Shown here piece by piece: positions 15,319 through 24,565 of a DNA stretch of 34,834 bases. Location: assembly GCF_004025965.2 (NCBI RefSeq), contig NZ_SAYU02000044.1, positions 1 through 34,834 of the forward strand, read 5' to 3'. This DNA is from Phycicoccus flavus. GTDB taxonomy: Bacteria; Actinomycetota; Actinomycetes; Actinomycetales; Dermatophilaceae. Position numbers and translations under genes: made by a program. The notes under the pieces were generated by a model that had not been told where the DNA came from, ran no database searches, and worked only from the letters and a program-made list of their open reading frames with translations. The first letter of the stretch is position 1; every line of letters begins with the position of its first letter.

Positions 15319-16734
15319 ATGACCGCCACCGTCAACCCCACCTCGGCCCCGGGGGCCGAGGACGTCGCGCCGGGCCACGTCGGCCCCGGGCGCTGGATCG
15401 AGAAGTGGGACCCCGAGGACACCCGCTTCTGGAACGCCACGGGTCGAACCGTCGCGCGCCGCAACCTCGTCTGGTCCGTCGTCGCCGAGCACATCGGGTT
15501 CTCCGTGTGGCTCCTGTGGTCGATCGTCGTCGTGAAGATGACCGGCACCTTCGACGACAGCGGCGCCCTGGTCCAGGCCGGCAGCGCCGGCTGGGCGCTC
15601 ACCGCCGGCCAGGCCCTCACCGTCCTCGCCGTCGCCTCCGGGGTCGGCGCGTTCCTGCGCATCCCCTACACCTTCGCCGTGCCGATCTTCGGCGGGCGCA
15701 ACTGGACGGTCGTCTCCGCGCTGCTGCTGCTCGTCCCGACGCTCGGGCTCGCCTGGGTCGTCCAGCACCCCGAGCTGCCCTTCGGCGTCCTGCTGCTCGT
15801 CGCCGCGACGGCCGGCTTCGGCGGTGGCAACTTCGCCTCCTCGATGGCCAACATCTCGTTCTTCTACCCCGAGCGCGAGAAGGGCTGGGCCCTCGGTCTC
15901 AACGCCGCCGGTGGCAACATCGGTGTCGCGGTCGCCCAGAAGCTCGTGCCGCTGGCCATCGGCCTCGGCGGGCTCGCCGCGGGTCTGTCCAACGCCGGCC
16001 TGGTCTACGTCCCCCTCGCGCTCGTCGCCGCCGTCCTGGCCTATCTGTTCATGGACAACCTCCGTGAGGCCAAGGCCGACCCGAGGCCGACCGCCAAGGC
16101 CACGAAGCACCTGCACACCTGGGTCATGGCGTTCCTCTACATCGGCACCTTCGGCTCGTTCATCGGCTACTCGGCCGCCTTCCCCACCCTCCTCAAGGTC
16201 GTCTTCGAGCGCGGCGACATCGCCCTCACCTACGGCTTCCTCGGCGCCCTCGTCGGGTCGGTGTCCCGTCCGCTCGGCGGGCGTCTCGCCGACCGGCTCG
16301 GCGGCGCGTCGGTGACCGCCGTGACCTTCGTCGTCATGGCCGTCGCCGGCTGGGTCGCGGTGATCGGGGTGCGGGCCGAGAACCTGCCGCTGTTCTTCGC
16401 CAGCTTCATGGTCCTGTTCGTCGCCACCGGCGTCGGGAACGGCTCCACCTACCGGATGATCCCGGCCATCTTCACCCGGATCGCCGCTCGCGACGGCGAT
16501 GGATCGGACGCCAGCCGGGTCGAGTTCAAGCGCCGGGCTGCCGGTGCCGTGGGCATCATCTCCGCGGTCGGGGCCTTCGGCGGGTTCCTCATCCCGTTCG
16601 TCTACAAGTTCGCCAAGGAGAACTACGGCTCGATCGTCCCCGCGCTGCAGGCCTACGTCGCGCTCTTCCTCGTCATGGCGCTCGTCACGGCCCTCGTGTA
16701 CGTGCGCAAGAGCGCGCTCATGGCGAAGGTCTGA
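15319..16734 (+). CDS. narK: Nitrate/nitrite MFS transporter
   Basis: This 471-residue membrane protein has about 12 helices after a hydrophilic N-terminus of about 45 residues. The two nitrate-signature motifs of the NNP family are visible: GFGGGNFASSMANISFFYP near 173-191 and GIISAVGAFGGFLIP near 411-425. GRLADRLGG is the MFS loop motif. It imports nitrate, and possibly exports nitrite, for the reductases encoded downstream. GGAAGGG lies 6 nt before the ATG. It is the first gene of an eight-gene operon; nasA starts 5 bp after its stop. Confidence 0.94.
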   Translation: MTATVNPTSAPGAEDVAPGHVGPGRWIEKWDPEDTRFWNATGRTVARRNLVWSVVAEHIGFSVWLLWSIVVVKMTGTFDDSGALVQAGSAGWALTAGQALTVLAVASGVGAFLRIPYTFAVPIFGGRNWTVVSALLLLVPTLGLAWVVQHPELPFGVLLLVAATAGFGGGNFASSMANISFFYPEREKGWALGLNAAGGNIGVAVAQKLVPLAIGLGGLAAGLSNAGLVYVPLALVAAVLAYLFMDNLREAKADPRPTAKATKHLHTWVMAFLYIGTFGSFIGYSAAFPTLLKVVFERGDIALTYGFLGALVGSVSRPLGGRLADRLGGASVTAVTFVVMAVAGWVAVIGVRAENLPLFFASFMVLFVATGVGNGSTYRMIPAIFTRIAARDGDGSDASRVEFKRRAAGAVGIISAVGAFGGFLIPFVYKFAKENYGSIVPALQAYVALFLVMALVTALVYVRKSALMAKV

Positions 16735-16739
16735 CCGGC

Positions 16740-18911
16740 GTGACCGCCCCCCACGACCGGAGGGAGGTGGGGCCGCCCGCCGGCGGCCCCACCGCCACCC
16801 ACTGCCCCTACTGCGCCCTCCAGTGCGCCCAGACCCTCACGCCGCGGGCGTCCGGGCCGTTGCCCGTCGAGGTGACGGCGCGGGACTTCCCGACCAACCG
16901 TGGGGGGATGTGCCAGAAGGGGTGGAGCGCCGCCGAGGTGCTCGCCGCGCCCGACCGGCTCACCACGCCCCTGGTCCGCCGCGACGGGGTGCTGGGCCCG
17001 GCGACGTGGGAGGAGGCGCTGGACCTCGTCCACGCCCGGCTGGCCGCGGTGCAGGCCGAGCACGGCCACGACGCCGTCGCCGTCTTCGGTGGGGGCGGGC
17101 TCACCAACGAGAAGGCCTACACCCTGGGGAAGTTCGCGCGGGTCGTCCTGCGGACCCCGTACATCGACTACAACGGCCGCTTCTGCATGTCGTCGGCCGC
17201 CGCCGCGGCGAACCGCACGTTGGGCGTCGATCGGGGCCTGGCCTTCCCGCTGGCCGATCTCGGCGGCGCTGGTGCCGTCCTCCTCGTCGGCTCCAACCCG
17301 GCCGAGACGATGCCGCCGCTCGTCCAGCACCTCGCCGGCGCCCGGTCCCGCGGCGGGTTGCTCGTCGTCGACCCGCGGCGCTCGGCGACGGCCGGGCTCA
17401 CGGCCGACGGCGCCGGCCTCCACCTCGCGCCGGTCCCCGGCACCGACCTCGTCGTCCTCCTCGCGCTGCTCCACGTCCTCGTCGACGAGGGCCTCACCGA
17501 CACCGCGTACCTCGCCGAGCGTGCGTCGGGCTGGGACGAGGTGCGGGCGTCGGTGAGCCGCTGGTGGCCGGAGCGGGCCGAGCAGGTGTGCGGCGTCCCC
17601 GCCCCGGCCCTGCGACGGACCGCCCGGCTCCTCGCCGCCGCCGCTCCCGCGCACGGAGGGCCGGGGGCCTACGTCCTCACCGGGCGCGGCATGGAGCAGA
17701 GCACCCAGGGGACCGACACCGTGTCGGCCGCCATCGCGCTCGCCGTCGCGCTCGGCCTCCCGGGCCGCCCCGGCTCGGGCTACGGCCCGCTCACCGGCCA
17801 GGGCAACGGGCAGGGCGGGCGCGAGCACGGGCTGAAGTCCGACCAGCTGCCCGGCTACCGGCTCGTCGCCGACCCCGACGCCCGGCGCCACGTGGCGGCC
17901 GTCTGGGGCGTCGACCCGGCCGACCTGCCCGGCCCCGGCGTCCCCGCCGTCGAGCTGCTGCGCCGGCTCGGCACCGAGGGCGGGCCGCGGGCGCTGCTCG
18001 TCCACGGCGCCAACCTCGCCGTGTCGGCGCCGCACGTCGGCGCGGTCCGGGCGGCGCTCGGCCGGCTGGACCTGCTCGTCGTCAGCGACGTCGTCCCCTC
18101 GGAGACCGCCCGGCTCGCCGACGTCGTCCTGCCCGTCGCCCAGTGGGCCGAGGAGGAGGGGACGATGACGACGCTCGAGGGCCGGGTCGTGAGGCGCCGG
18201 CGGGCCGTTCCGCCGCCCGGGGACGCGCGGGACGAGCTGTGGGTCCTGCGCGAGCTCGCCCGCCGCTTCGGTCACGACCTCGGTGACGACCCGCGGGCCG
18301 TGTTCGACGAGCTGGCCCGGGCCTCGACCGGCGGCAAGGCCGACTACTCCGGCATGAGCTACGACCGGCTCGACGCGGGGGAGGCCCTGTACTGGCCGTG
18401 CCCGGCCGACCGCCCGGAGGGCACGCCGCGCCTCTTCGCGGACGGTTTCGCCACCCCCGACGGCCGGGCCAGGCTCGTCGCCGTCGACCACCGCGGCCCG
18501 TCCGACGACGTGACGCCCGAGCGCCCCGTCCACCTCGTCACCGGCCGGGTGCTGCACCACTACCAGTCCGGCGCCCAGACCCGGCGCGTGGCCGAGCTCG
18601 TGGACGCAGCCCCCGAGCCGTTGGCCGAGCTGAGCCCACTGCTGGCCGCCGACCTCGGCGTCGCCGACGGCGACCGGGTGCGCATCACCTCCCGGCGCGG
18701 CGCGCTCGAGGTCCGGGCCCGGGTCACCGACACCGTGCGACCGGACACCGTGTTCCTGCCCTTCCACTGGGCCGACGCGCACAGCGCCAACCTGCTGACC
18801 ACCGACGCCACCGACCCGGTCTCCGGGATGCCGGAGTTCAAGGTCTGCGCGGTCTCGCTGGCCCGGGCCGCCCTCCCCGCCGTCCCCGTCCCCCACGAGG
18901 TGCCCGCATGA
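16740..18911 (+). CDS. nasA: Assimilatory nitrate reductase catalytic subunit
   Basis: This 723-residue cytoplasmic molybdoprotein reduces nitrate to nitrite. Near the N-terminus is a [4Fe-4S] site, HCPYCALQC with Cys22, 25 and 29, plus Cys58 in GGMCQKGWS. The Mo-bis-MGD ligand is most likely Cys149 in YNGRFCMSSAAAA, the NasA/NarB-type sequence. GQGNGQGGREHG and the C-terminal dinucleotide-binding domain (VTGRVLHHYQSGAQTRR) also fit. It lacks the C-terminal BFD-like [2Fe-2S] domain found in some NasA proteins; that domain is in the next gene. There is no Tat signal, so it is not a periplasmic Nap enzyme. The start is GTG at 16740, 5 bp after narK. Confidence 0.93.
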   Translation: MTAPHDRREVGPPAGGPTATHCPYCALQCAQTLTPRASGPLPVEVTARDFPTNRGGMCQKGWSAAEVLAAPDRLTTPLVRRDGVLGPATWEEALDLVHARLAAVQAEHGHDAVAVFGGGGLTNEKAYTLGKFARVVLRTPYIDYNGRFCMSSAAAAANRTLGVDRGLAFPLADLGGAGAVLLVGSNPAETMPPLVQHLAGARSRGGLLVVDPRRSATAGLTADGAGLHLAPVPGTDLVVLLALLHVLVDEGLTDTAYLAERASGWDEVRASVSRWWPERAEQVCGVPAPALRRTARLLAAAAPAHGGPGAYVLTGRGMEQSTQGTDTVSAAIALAVALGLPGRPGSGYGPLTGQGNGQGGREHGLKSDQLPGYRLVADPDARRHVAAVWGVDPADLPGPGVPAVELLRRLGTEGGPRALLVHGANLAVSAPHVGAVRAALGRLDLLVVSDVVPSETARLADVVLPVAQWAEEEGTMTTLEGRVVRRRRAVPPPGDARDELWVLRELARRFGHDLGDDPRAVFDELARASTGGKADYSGMSYDRLDAGEALYWPCPADRPEGTPRLFADGFATPDGRARLVAVDHRGPSDDVTPERPVHLVTGRVLHHYQSGAQTRRVAELVDAAPEPLAELSPLLAADLGVADGDRVRITSRRGALEVRARVTDTVRPDTVFLPFHWADAHSANLLTTDATDPVSGMPEFKVCAVSLARAALPAVPVPHEVPA

Positions 18912-20395
18912 CCCGCGTCGTCGTCGTCGGCCACGGCATGGTCGGGTCCCGCCTCGCGGAGGACCTCGTCGCCGCCGACCCCGCCGCCGAGGTCACCGTG
19001 CTCGGCCGCGAGCCGGTGCCTGCCTACAACCGGGTGCTGCTCTCCGGAGTGGTCGCGGGCACCACCGCCCCCGACCTGCTCGCCCTGGCCGGCCCGCCGC
19101 ACCCGCGGCTGCGCGTGCTCACCGGCGTCGCCGCCACCGACGTCGACCGCGCCGGCCGGCTCGTCACCGACGACCGCGGTGGCCACCACCCCTACGACCG
19201 GCTCGTCCTCGCCACCGGATCCGCCGCCCGGGTCCCGGCCATCCAGGGCGTCGCCGACGACCGGGGCCTGGTCCCCGGCGTCTTCGTCCTCAAGGACCTC
19301 GCCGACGCCACCGGCATCGTCGCGGCCGCCGCCGGTGCCCGACGGGCGGTGGTGCTCGGAGCCGGGGTGCTCGGGGTCGAGGTGGCCACCGGGCTGGCCG
19401 CCCGCGGCCTCGCCGTCCGCGTCGTCCACCTCGGTGAGCGGCTCATGGACCGCCAGCTCGGGTGGGAGGCCTCCCAGGTCGCCGTGGCCAGCCTGCGCCG
19501 TCTCGGCATCGCCGCCCACACCGGCGCCTCCGTGGCCGGTGTCGTCACGCACCGCGGCCGGCTCTCGGCCGTCCGGTTCAGCGACGGGCTGGAGGCGGCC
19601 GCGGACCTCTTCGTCATGTGCACCGGGACCGTGCCCGAGACGGTGCTCGCCCGCCGGGCCGGGCTCGCCTGCGATCGTGGTGTCCTCGTCGGGGAGGACC
19701 TCGCCACCGACGACCCGCACGTCTTCGCCGTGGGCGACTGCGCGCAGCCGCCCGCAGGCGCCACCGGGCTGGTCGCCCAGGGCTGGGAGCAGGCGCGGCA
19801 CCTCGTCGCGATGCTCAGCGCACGGGACTCCGTCGCGGGCATGCCCACCCATGACGTCGTGCGGGTCAAGGCGTCCGGGCTGTCGGTGGTGAGCATGGGT
19901 GTGAGTGGCGACTTCGACCGGGAGGACCCCCGCTACCGGGTGCTGTCCCTCAAGGACCCCGAGCGCGGCCGTTTCGTCGAGGTCGTCGTCGCCGGCAGCC
20001 GGCTGGCCGGGGCGACCTGCCTCGGCGACGCCGAGGTCGGCGCCACCCTCTCGGCGCTCTACACCCGGGCCACCACGGTGCCGGACGACCCCGCGATGCT
20101 CATGGTCCGGGCCCTCGCCGGCGGCGGCGCGGCGCCGGCTCGCGAGCCCGCCGACCTCGCGGACGCCGACCGGGTCTGCACGTGCAACAGCGTGAGCGCC
20201 GGCGCCGTCCGGGCGGCCGTGCGCTCCGGCTGCGCGAGCGCGGCCGAGGTCTCCGCCGCCACGCGGGCGAGTACCGGCTGCGGGGACTGCCGCAGTGTCG
20301 TCGAGGCCCTCGTCGCGACGACGGCCATCCCCGCGGACCCCACCGCCGACCACGAAGAACCCCCCGTCCCCGATCTCGTGAGGAGCGAGTCATGA
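18908..20395 (+). CDS. nasB: FAD/[2Fe-2S] electron-transfer subunit for nitrate reductase (NirB-N-like)
   Basis: The protein has 495 residues. A pyridine-nucleotide:disulphide oxidoreductase fold has an FAD loop GHGMVGSRLAE at 8-18, a second dinucleotide loop LGAGVLGVEVA, and the FAD-closing FAVGDCAQ. The C-terminus carries a BFD-like [2Fe-2S] domain with Cys424 and 426 (CTCN) and Cys458 and 461 (GCGDC). It resembles the N-terminal half of NirB but has no siroheme domain. By analogy with Bacillus NasB it should pass electrons from NAD(P)H to NasA. The start overlaps the nasA stop (ATGA) and the stop overlaps nirB (ATGA). The subunit role is inferred from context. Confidence 0.82.
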   Translation: MTRVVVVGHGMVGSRLAEDLVAADPAAEVTVLGREPVPAYNRVLLSGVVAGTTAPDLLALAGPPHPRLRVLTGVAATDVDRAGRLVTDDRGGHHPYDRLVLATGSAARVPAIQGVADDRGLVPGVFVLKDLADATGIVAAAAGARRAVVLGAGVLGVEVATGLAARGLAVRVVHLGERLMDRQLGWEASQVAVASLRRLGIAAHTGASVAGVVTHRGRLSAVRFSDGLEAAADLFVMCTGTVPETVLARRAGLACDRGVLVGEDLATDDPHVFAVGDCAQPPAGATGLVAQGWEQARHLVAMLSARDSVAGMPTHDVVRVKASGLSVVSMGVSGDFDREDPRYRVLSLKDPERGRFVEVVVAGSRLAGATCLGDAEVGATLSALYTRATTVPDDPAMLMVRALAGGGAAPAREPADLADADRVCTCNSVSAGAVRAAVRSGCASAAEVSAATRASTGCGDCRSVVEALVATTAIPADPTADHEEPPVPDLVRSES

Positions 20396-22959
20396 CCGAG
20401 CACGTCGTCGTCGTCGGAGGCGGCATGGTCGCCCACCGGTTCGTCGAGGCCCTCCGGGCCCGCGACACCGCACGCGCCTTCACCGTCACTGTCCTCGCCG
20501 AGGAGGACCGCGCCCCGTACGACCGGGTCGCGCTCTCGGCCTTCTTCTCCGGCACCGCCCCGGACGACCTCGCCCTCGGCGACCCCACGCTGTGGTCCGA
20601 CGGGTCGGTCGACCTGCGGCTCGGCAGCGCCGTCACGGCGCTGGACCGCGGGTCGCGCACGGTGACGACGGCCGGTGGCGAGGTCGTCGGCTACGACCAC
20701 CTCGTCCTCGCCACCGGGTCCTACGCCTGGGTGCCGCCGCTGCCCGGCGCGGACCTGCCCGGGGTCTTCGTCTACCGCACCGTGCAGGACGTCGTCGCGC
20801 TGCGGGACTGGGTCCACGCGCGGGCCGCGGAGCTGGACCGGCCGGTGCGCGGCGCCGTGGTCGGTGGGGGGCTGCTCGGCCTCGAGGCCGCCGGCGCCCT
20901 GCACGGCCTCGGGGCGCACACGACCGTCGTCGAGTTCGCGCCACGGCTCATGGCGCTGCAGGTCGACGAGGGCGGCGGGGCCACGCTGCGCCGCATCGTC
21001 GAGGGTCTCGGGGTGACGGTGCGCACCGGCGCCGCGAGTGAGGCCGTCGAGGCCGGCCCGGACGGCCGGGTCGGCGGCCTGCGGCTCACCGGCGACGACG
21101 CCGCCCTGCCGGTCGATGTCGTCGTCGTCGCCACGGGCGTCCGGCCCCGCGACGAGCTCGCCGCCCCGGCCGGCCTCGCCACCGGCCAGCGCGGTGGCGT
21201 CCTCGTCGACGACCACTGCCGCACCGCCGACGAGCGGGTGTGGGCGGTCGGCGAGGTCGCGAACATCCAGGGCCGCTGCCTCGGCCTCGTCGCCCCCGGA
21301 TACTCGATGGCCGAGATCGTCGCCGACCGCCTGCTCGGCGGGGAGGCGACCTTCCCCGGCGCGGACCTGTCGACCAAGCTCAAGCTGCTGGGCGTCGACG
21401 TCGCCTCCTTCGGCGACGCGTTCGGGCAGGCCCCCGGCGCCCTGGAGATCGTCCACTCCGACCCGGTCGCCGGGACGTACAAGAAGCTCGTCCTCTCCGA
21501 CGACGCCCGGGTGCTGCTCGGCGGCATCCTCGTCGGTGACGCCTCGGGCTACGCCGCGCTGCGGCCGATGGTCGGCGCCGAGCTCGGCTCGGACCCGGCG
21601 CTGTGGCTGCTGCCCGAGGACGCCGGCGCCCGCCCGCGCACCGAGCTCCCCGACGCCGCGCAGGTCTGCTCCTGCAACGGCGTGTCGGCCGGTGAGGTCC
21701 GAGCCTCCGTCGCGGAGGGCTGCCACGACCTGCCCGCCGTCAAGGCGTGCACCCGGGCGGGCACCTCCTGCGGCTCGTGCGTGCCGCTCGTCCGCAAGCT
21801 CATGGCCGTGTCGCTGGCCGAGGCCGGCCTGGCCGTGTCGTCGGCGATGTGCGAGCACTTCGCGATGGCGCGGGCCGAGCTGTTCAACGCCGTCATGGTG
21901 AGCGGCCTGCGGCGCTGGAGCGAGATCGTCGGGCGGTTCGGCACCGGCCGCGGCTGCGACATCTGCAAGCCCGCCGTCGCCTCCGTCCTCGCCAGCCTCT
22001 ACGACGAGCACGTCCTGGCCGAGGACCGTGCTGCCCTGCAGGACACCAACGACCGGGTCATGGCCAACCTGCAGAAGGACGGCACGTACTCGGTGGTCCC
22101 GCGCGTCCCGGGCGGCGAGATCCTGCCCGACCAGCTGCTCCTCATCGGGCAGGTCGCCAAGGACTTCGGGCTCTACACGAAGATCACCGGCGGTCAGCGC
22201 ATCGACCTCTTCGGCGCCCGTCTCGAGCAGCTGCCCGCCATCTGGCAGCGTCTCGTCGACGGCGGCATGGAGTCCGGGCACGCCTACGGCAAGGCGCTGC
22301 GCACGGTGAAGTCGTGCGTGGGGTCCTCGTGGTGCCGCTACGGGGTGCAGGACAGCGTCGGCCTGGCCGTCATGCTCGAGCTGCGTTACCGCGGCCTGCG
22401 CAGCCCGCACAAGATCAAGCTCGGGGTCTCCGGCTGCGCCCGCGAGTGCGCCGAGGCGCGGGGCAAGGACGTCGGGCTCATCGCCACCGAGAACGGCTGG
22501 AACGTCCACGTCGGCGGCAACGGCGGGTTCACCCCCCGGCACGCCGAGCTGCTCGTCGAGGACGTGGACACCGAGACCGCCGTCCGCGTCGTCGACCGCT
22601 ACCTCATGTACTACGTCCGCACGGCCGACCGGCTCCAGCGCACCGCGGTGTGGCAGGCCGACCACGAGGGCGGCCTGGAGCGGATCCGCGAGATCGTCGT
22701 CGACGACGTGCTCGGCCTCGGCGCCGACCTGGACGCCCAGATGGCCCGGCACGTCGAGTCCTACGAGGACGAGTGGGCGGCGGTGCTGCGCGACCCCGAG
22801 CGGCTCGCCCAGTTCGCCTCGTTCGTCAACGCTCCCGACACCCCCGACCCGACCCTCGCGTACGTCGAAGAGCGCGGTCAGCGCCGTCCGGCGACCGACG
22901 CCGAGCGCGCCGCCGGTCCCGTCCTCATCGCCTCGACCACCCTGGAGGTCCGCTCATGA
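20392..22959 (+). CDS. nirB: Nitrite reductase [NAD(P)H] large subunit
   Basis: This 855-residue enzyme reduces nitrite to ammonium with six electrons from NAD(P)H. The order is: FAD domain (GGGMVAHRFVE near 8), NAD loop GGGLLGLEAAGAL, a BFD-like [2Fe-2S] domain with Cys426/428 and Cys460/463, the CEHFAMARAEL and GCDICKP region, the ferredoxin half-domain (YTKITGGQRIDLFG), and the siroheme/[4Fe-4S] site with Cys642, 648 (CVGSSWC) and Cys682, 686 (CAREC). All ligands are intact. GAGGAG lies before the ATG at 20392, which overlaps the nasB stop. It is followed by nirD (ATGA overlap). Length is normal for the family. Confidence 0.96.
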   Translation: MTEHVVVVGGGMVAHRFVEALRARDTARAFTVTVLAEEDRAPYDRVALSAFFSGTAPDDLALGDPTLWSDGSVDLRLGSAVTALDRGSRTVTTAGGEVVGYDHLVLATGSYAWVPPLPGADLPGVFVYRTVQDVVALRDWVHARAAELDRPVRGAVVGGGLLGLEAAGALHGLGAHTTVVEFAPRLMALQVDEGGGATLRRIVEGLGVTVRTGAASEAVEAGPDGRVGGLRLTGDDAALPVDVVVVATGVRPRDELAAPAGLATGQRGGVLVDDHCRTADERVWAVGEVANIQGRCLGLVAPGYSMAEIVADRLLGGEATFPGADLSTKLKLLGVDVASFGDAFGQAPGALEIVHSDPVAGTYKKLVLSDDARVLLGGILVGDASGYAALRPMVGAELGSDPALWLLPEDAGARPRTELPDAAQVCSCNGVSAGEVRASVAEGCHDLPAVKACTRAGTSCGSCVPLVRKLMAVSLAEAGLAVSSAMCEHFAMARAELFNAVMVSGLRRWSEIVGRFGTGRGCDICKPAVASVLASLYDEHVLAEDRAALQDTNDRVMANLQKDGTYSVVPRVPGGEILPDQLLLIGQVAKDFGLYTKITGGQRIDLFGARLEQLPAIWQRLVDGGMESGHAYGKALRTVKSCVGSSWCRYGVQDSVGLAVMLELRYRGLRSPHKIKLGVSGCARECAEARGKDVGLIATENGWNVHVGGNGGFTPRHAELLVEDVDTETAVRVVDRYLMYYVRTADRLQRTAVWQADHEGGLERIREIVVDDVLGLGADLDAQMARHVESYEDEWAAVLRDPERLAQFASFVNAPDTPDPTLAYVEERGQRRPATDAERAAGPVLIASTTLEVRS

Positions 22960-23333
22960 CCGCCGTCGCCGCCCGCCCGGGACTCGTGGACCTCTGCGCC
23001 CTCGACCGGCTCGTTCCCGACCTCGGCGTCGCCGCCCTCGTCGGCGACGAGCAGGTCGCGGTGTTCCGGCTCGCCGACGGTAGCGTGCACGCCGTGGGCA
23101 ACCTCGACCCGTACTCCGGCGCCGCGGTGATGTCACGCGGCATCACCGGCTCGCGCGGCGAGGTCCCGACCATCGCCTCCCCGGTCTACAAGCAGGTCTT
23201 CTCGCTCGTCGACGGGCAGTGCCTGGACGCCGTCGGGATGGACCCCCGCCCGGGTCGTGGGCCCGACTTGCCGGTGTACGGCGTCCGTGTCGACCATGGA
23301 CGCGTGCTCCTCGACCCGCGTCCCGTCCGGTGA
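22956..23333 (+). CDS. nirD: Nitrite reductase small subunit
   Basis: This 125-residue protein has the Rieske-like fold of NirD. The family stretch VGNLDPYSGAAVMSRGI is visible in the middle (about 47-63), followed by PTIASPVYKQVFSLVDGQCLD. As usual for NirD, the Cys/His ligands of a true Rieske cluster are absent. It is needed with NirB for NAD(P)H-dependent nitrite reduction. The start overlaps the nirB stop (ATGA) and the stop overlaps the next gene (GTGA), so translation is coupled on both sides. Confidence 0.93.
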   Translation: MTAVAARPGLVDLCALDRLVPDLGVAALVGDEQVAVFRLADGSVHAVGNLDPYSGAAVMSRGITGSRGEVPTIASPVYKQVFSLVDGQCLDAVGMDPRPGRGPDLPVYGVRVDHGRVLLDPRPVR

Positions 23334-24565
23334 CGACCCTCGTCGGGCTCGACCTGGCCGGACGCCGCGTGGTCGTCGTCGGCGCCGGTCACGTCGGCAT
23401 GCGCCGCACCCGCCGGTTCCTCGAGGACGGCGCCCGCGTGCTGCTGGTCGACCCTTCTCCGACCGACGAGGCGCGCCGTGTCGCCTCCCACGGCGACGTC
23501 GAGCTGCGGGCCCGCCCGGTGCGGCCGGAGGACCTGGACGGTGCCTGGCTCGTCGTCGCGGCGACCGACGACCGGGACCTCAACGCCCGGGTCGCGGGCT
23601 GGGCCGAGGCAGGACGCACGTGGTGCGTCAACGCCTCGGACGGGCTGTCGGGGTCGGCGAAGGTCGCGGCGTCCAGTACTCACGGCGACCTGCGGGTCGG
23701 TGTCGTCAGCAACGGACCCGCCGACTCGCGGCGGGTCGCCGCGGTCCGTGACGCCCTGGGGTGGTACGTCGAGGCGGGACAGGTCGACCTCCGGCGCCAC
23801 CGCCGCCGGACCGGCCGCGTGGTGCTCGTCGGAAGCGGGCCGGGGGCCGCGGGCCTGGTCACGACCGCGGGGCGTGAGGCGCTCGCCACCGCCGACGTCG
23901 TCGTCACCGACCGGCTGGGTGCGACCTGGCTGCTCGAGCAGCTGCCCGAGGACGTCGAGGTCGTCGACGTGGGCAAGAGCCCGACGAACCACCCGGTGCC
24001 GCAGCACGAGATCAACCGGCTCCTCGTCGAGCACGCCTCGGCCGGACGGACGGTGGTGCGCTTCAAGGGCGGGGACCCCTACCTCTTCGGCCGGGGCGGC
24101 GAGGAGGTCCACGCCTGCCGTGCCGCGGGCATCCCGGTCGAGGTCGTCCCCGGCGTCACCTCGGCCTTCTCCGTGCCGGCGCTGGCCGGCATCCCCGTCA
24201 CCCAGCGGGGTGTCGCCACGTCCGTGCTCGTCGCCTCCGGCCACGCCGGGGCCGAGCCCGCGACGACCGCGGCGCTCCTGGCAGGAGCCACCGTCGTGCT
24301 GCTCATGGCGGTCTCCTCGCTGCCGGAGATCTGTGCCGCGGCCCTGGCCGACGGCGTCGACCCGGAGCTGCCCGTCGCGGTCATCGAGCGCGGCTCCACC
24401 GTGGACGAGCGCGTGAGCCGCGCGACGATCGGCACGGCCGCCCGCGTCATGGCCGCCGCGGGGGTGCGCGCACCCGCGATCGTCGTCCTGGGCCTGGTCG
24501 CCGCCGAGGGCTTCCTCGACGACGAGGTCTGCGCCACCCCGGTCCGGGAGGCCGCCGATGTCTGA
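23330..24565 (+). CDS. cysG: Bifunctional precorrin-2 dehydrogenase / uroporphyrinogen-III C-methyltransferase
   Basis: The protein has 411 residues and makes sirohydrochlorin, the siroheme precursor required by NirB. The N-terminal domain (1-150) has an NAD loop VVVVGAGHVGMRR and oxidises precorrin-2. The C-terminal SUMT domain (from about 160) has VLVGSGPGAAGLVTTAG, RFKGGDPYLFGRGGEE and PGVTSAFSVPALAGIPVTQRG, which bind S-adenosylmethionine and substrate. E. coli CysG has 457 residues; this one is shorter in the linker. The SFxxPA-type motif of the N-terminal domain is replaced by SAKVAAS, so its chelatase role may be weak, which fits a separate SirB downstream. The GTG start overlaps the nirD stop. 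Confidence 0.9.
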   Translation: MTTLVGLDLAGRRVVVVGAGHVGMRRTRRFLEDGARVLLVDPSPTDEARRVASHGDVELRARPVRPEDLDGAWLVVAATDDRDLNARVAGWAEAGRTWCVNASDGLSGSAKVAASSTHGDLRVGVVSNGPADSRRVAAVRDALGWYVEAGQVDLRRHRRRTGRVVLVGSGPGAAGLVTTAGREALATADVVVTDRLGATWLLEQLPEDVEVVDVGKSPTNHPVPQHEINRLLVEHASAGRTVVRFKGGDPYLFGRGGEEVHACRAAGIPVEVVPGVTSAFSVPALAGIPVTQRGVATSVLVASGHAGAEPATTAALLAGATVVLLMAVSSLPEICAAALADGVDPELPVAVIERGSTVDERVSRATIGTAARVMAAAGVRAPAIVVLGLVAAEGFLDDEVCATPVREAADV

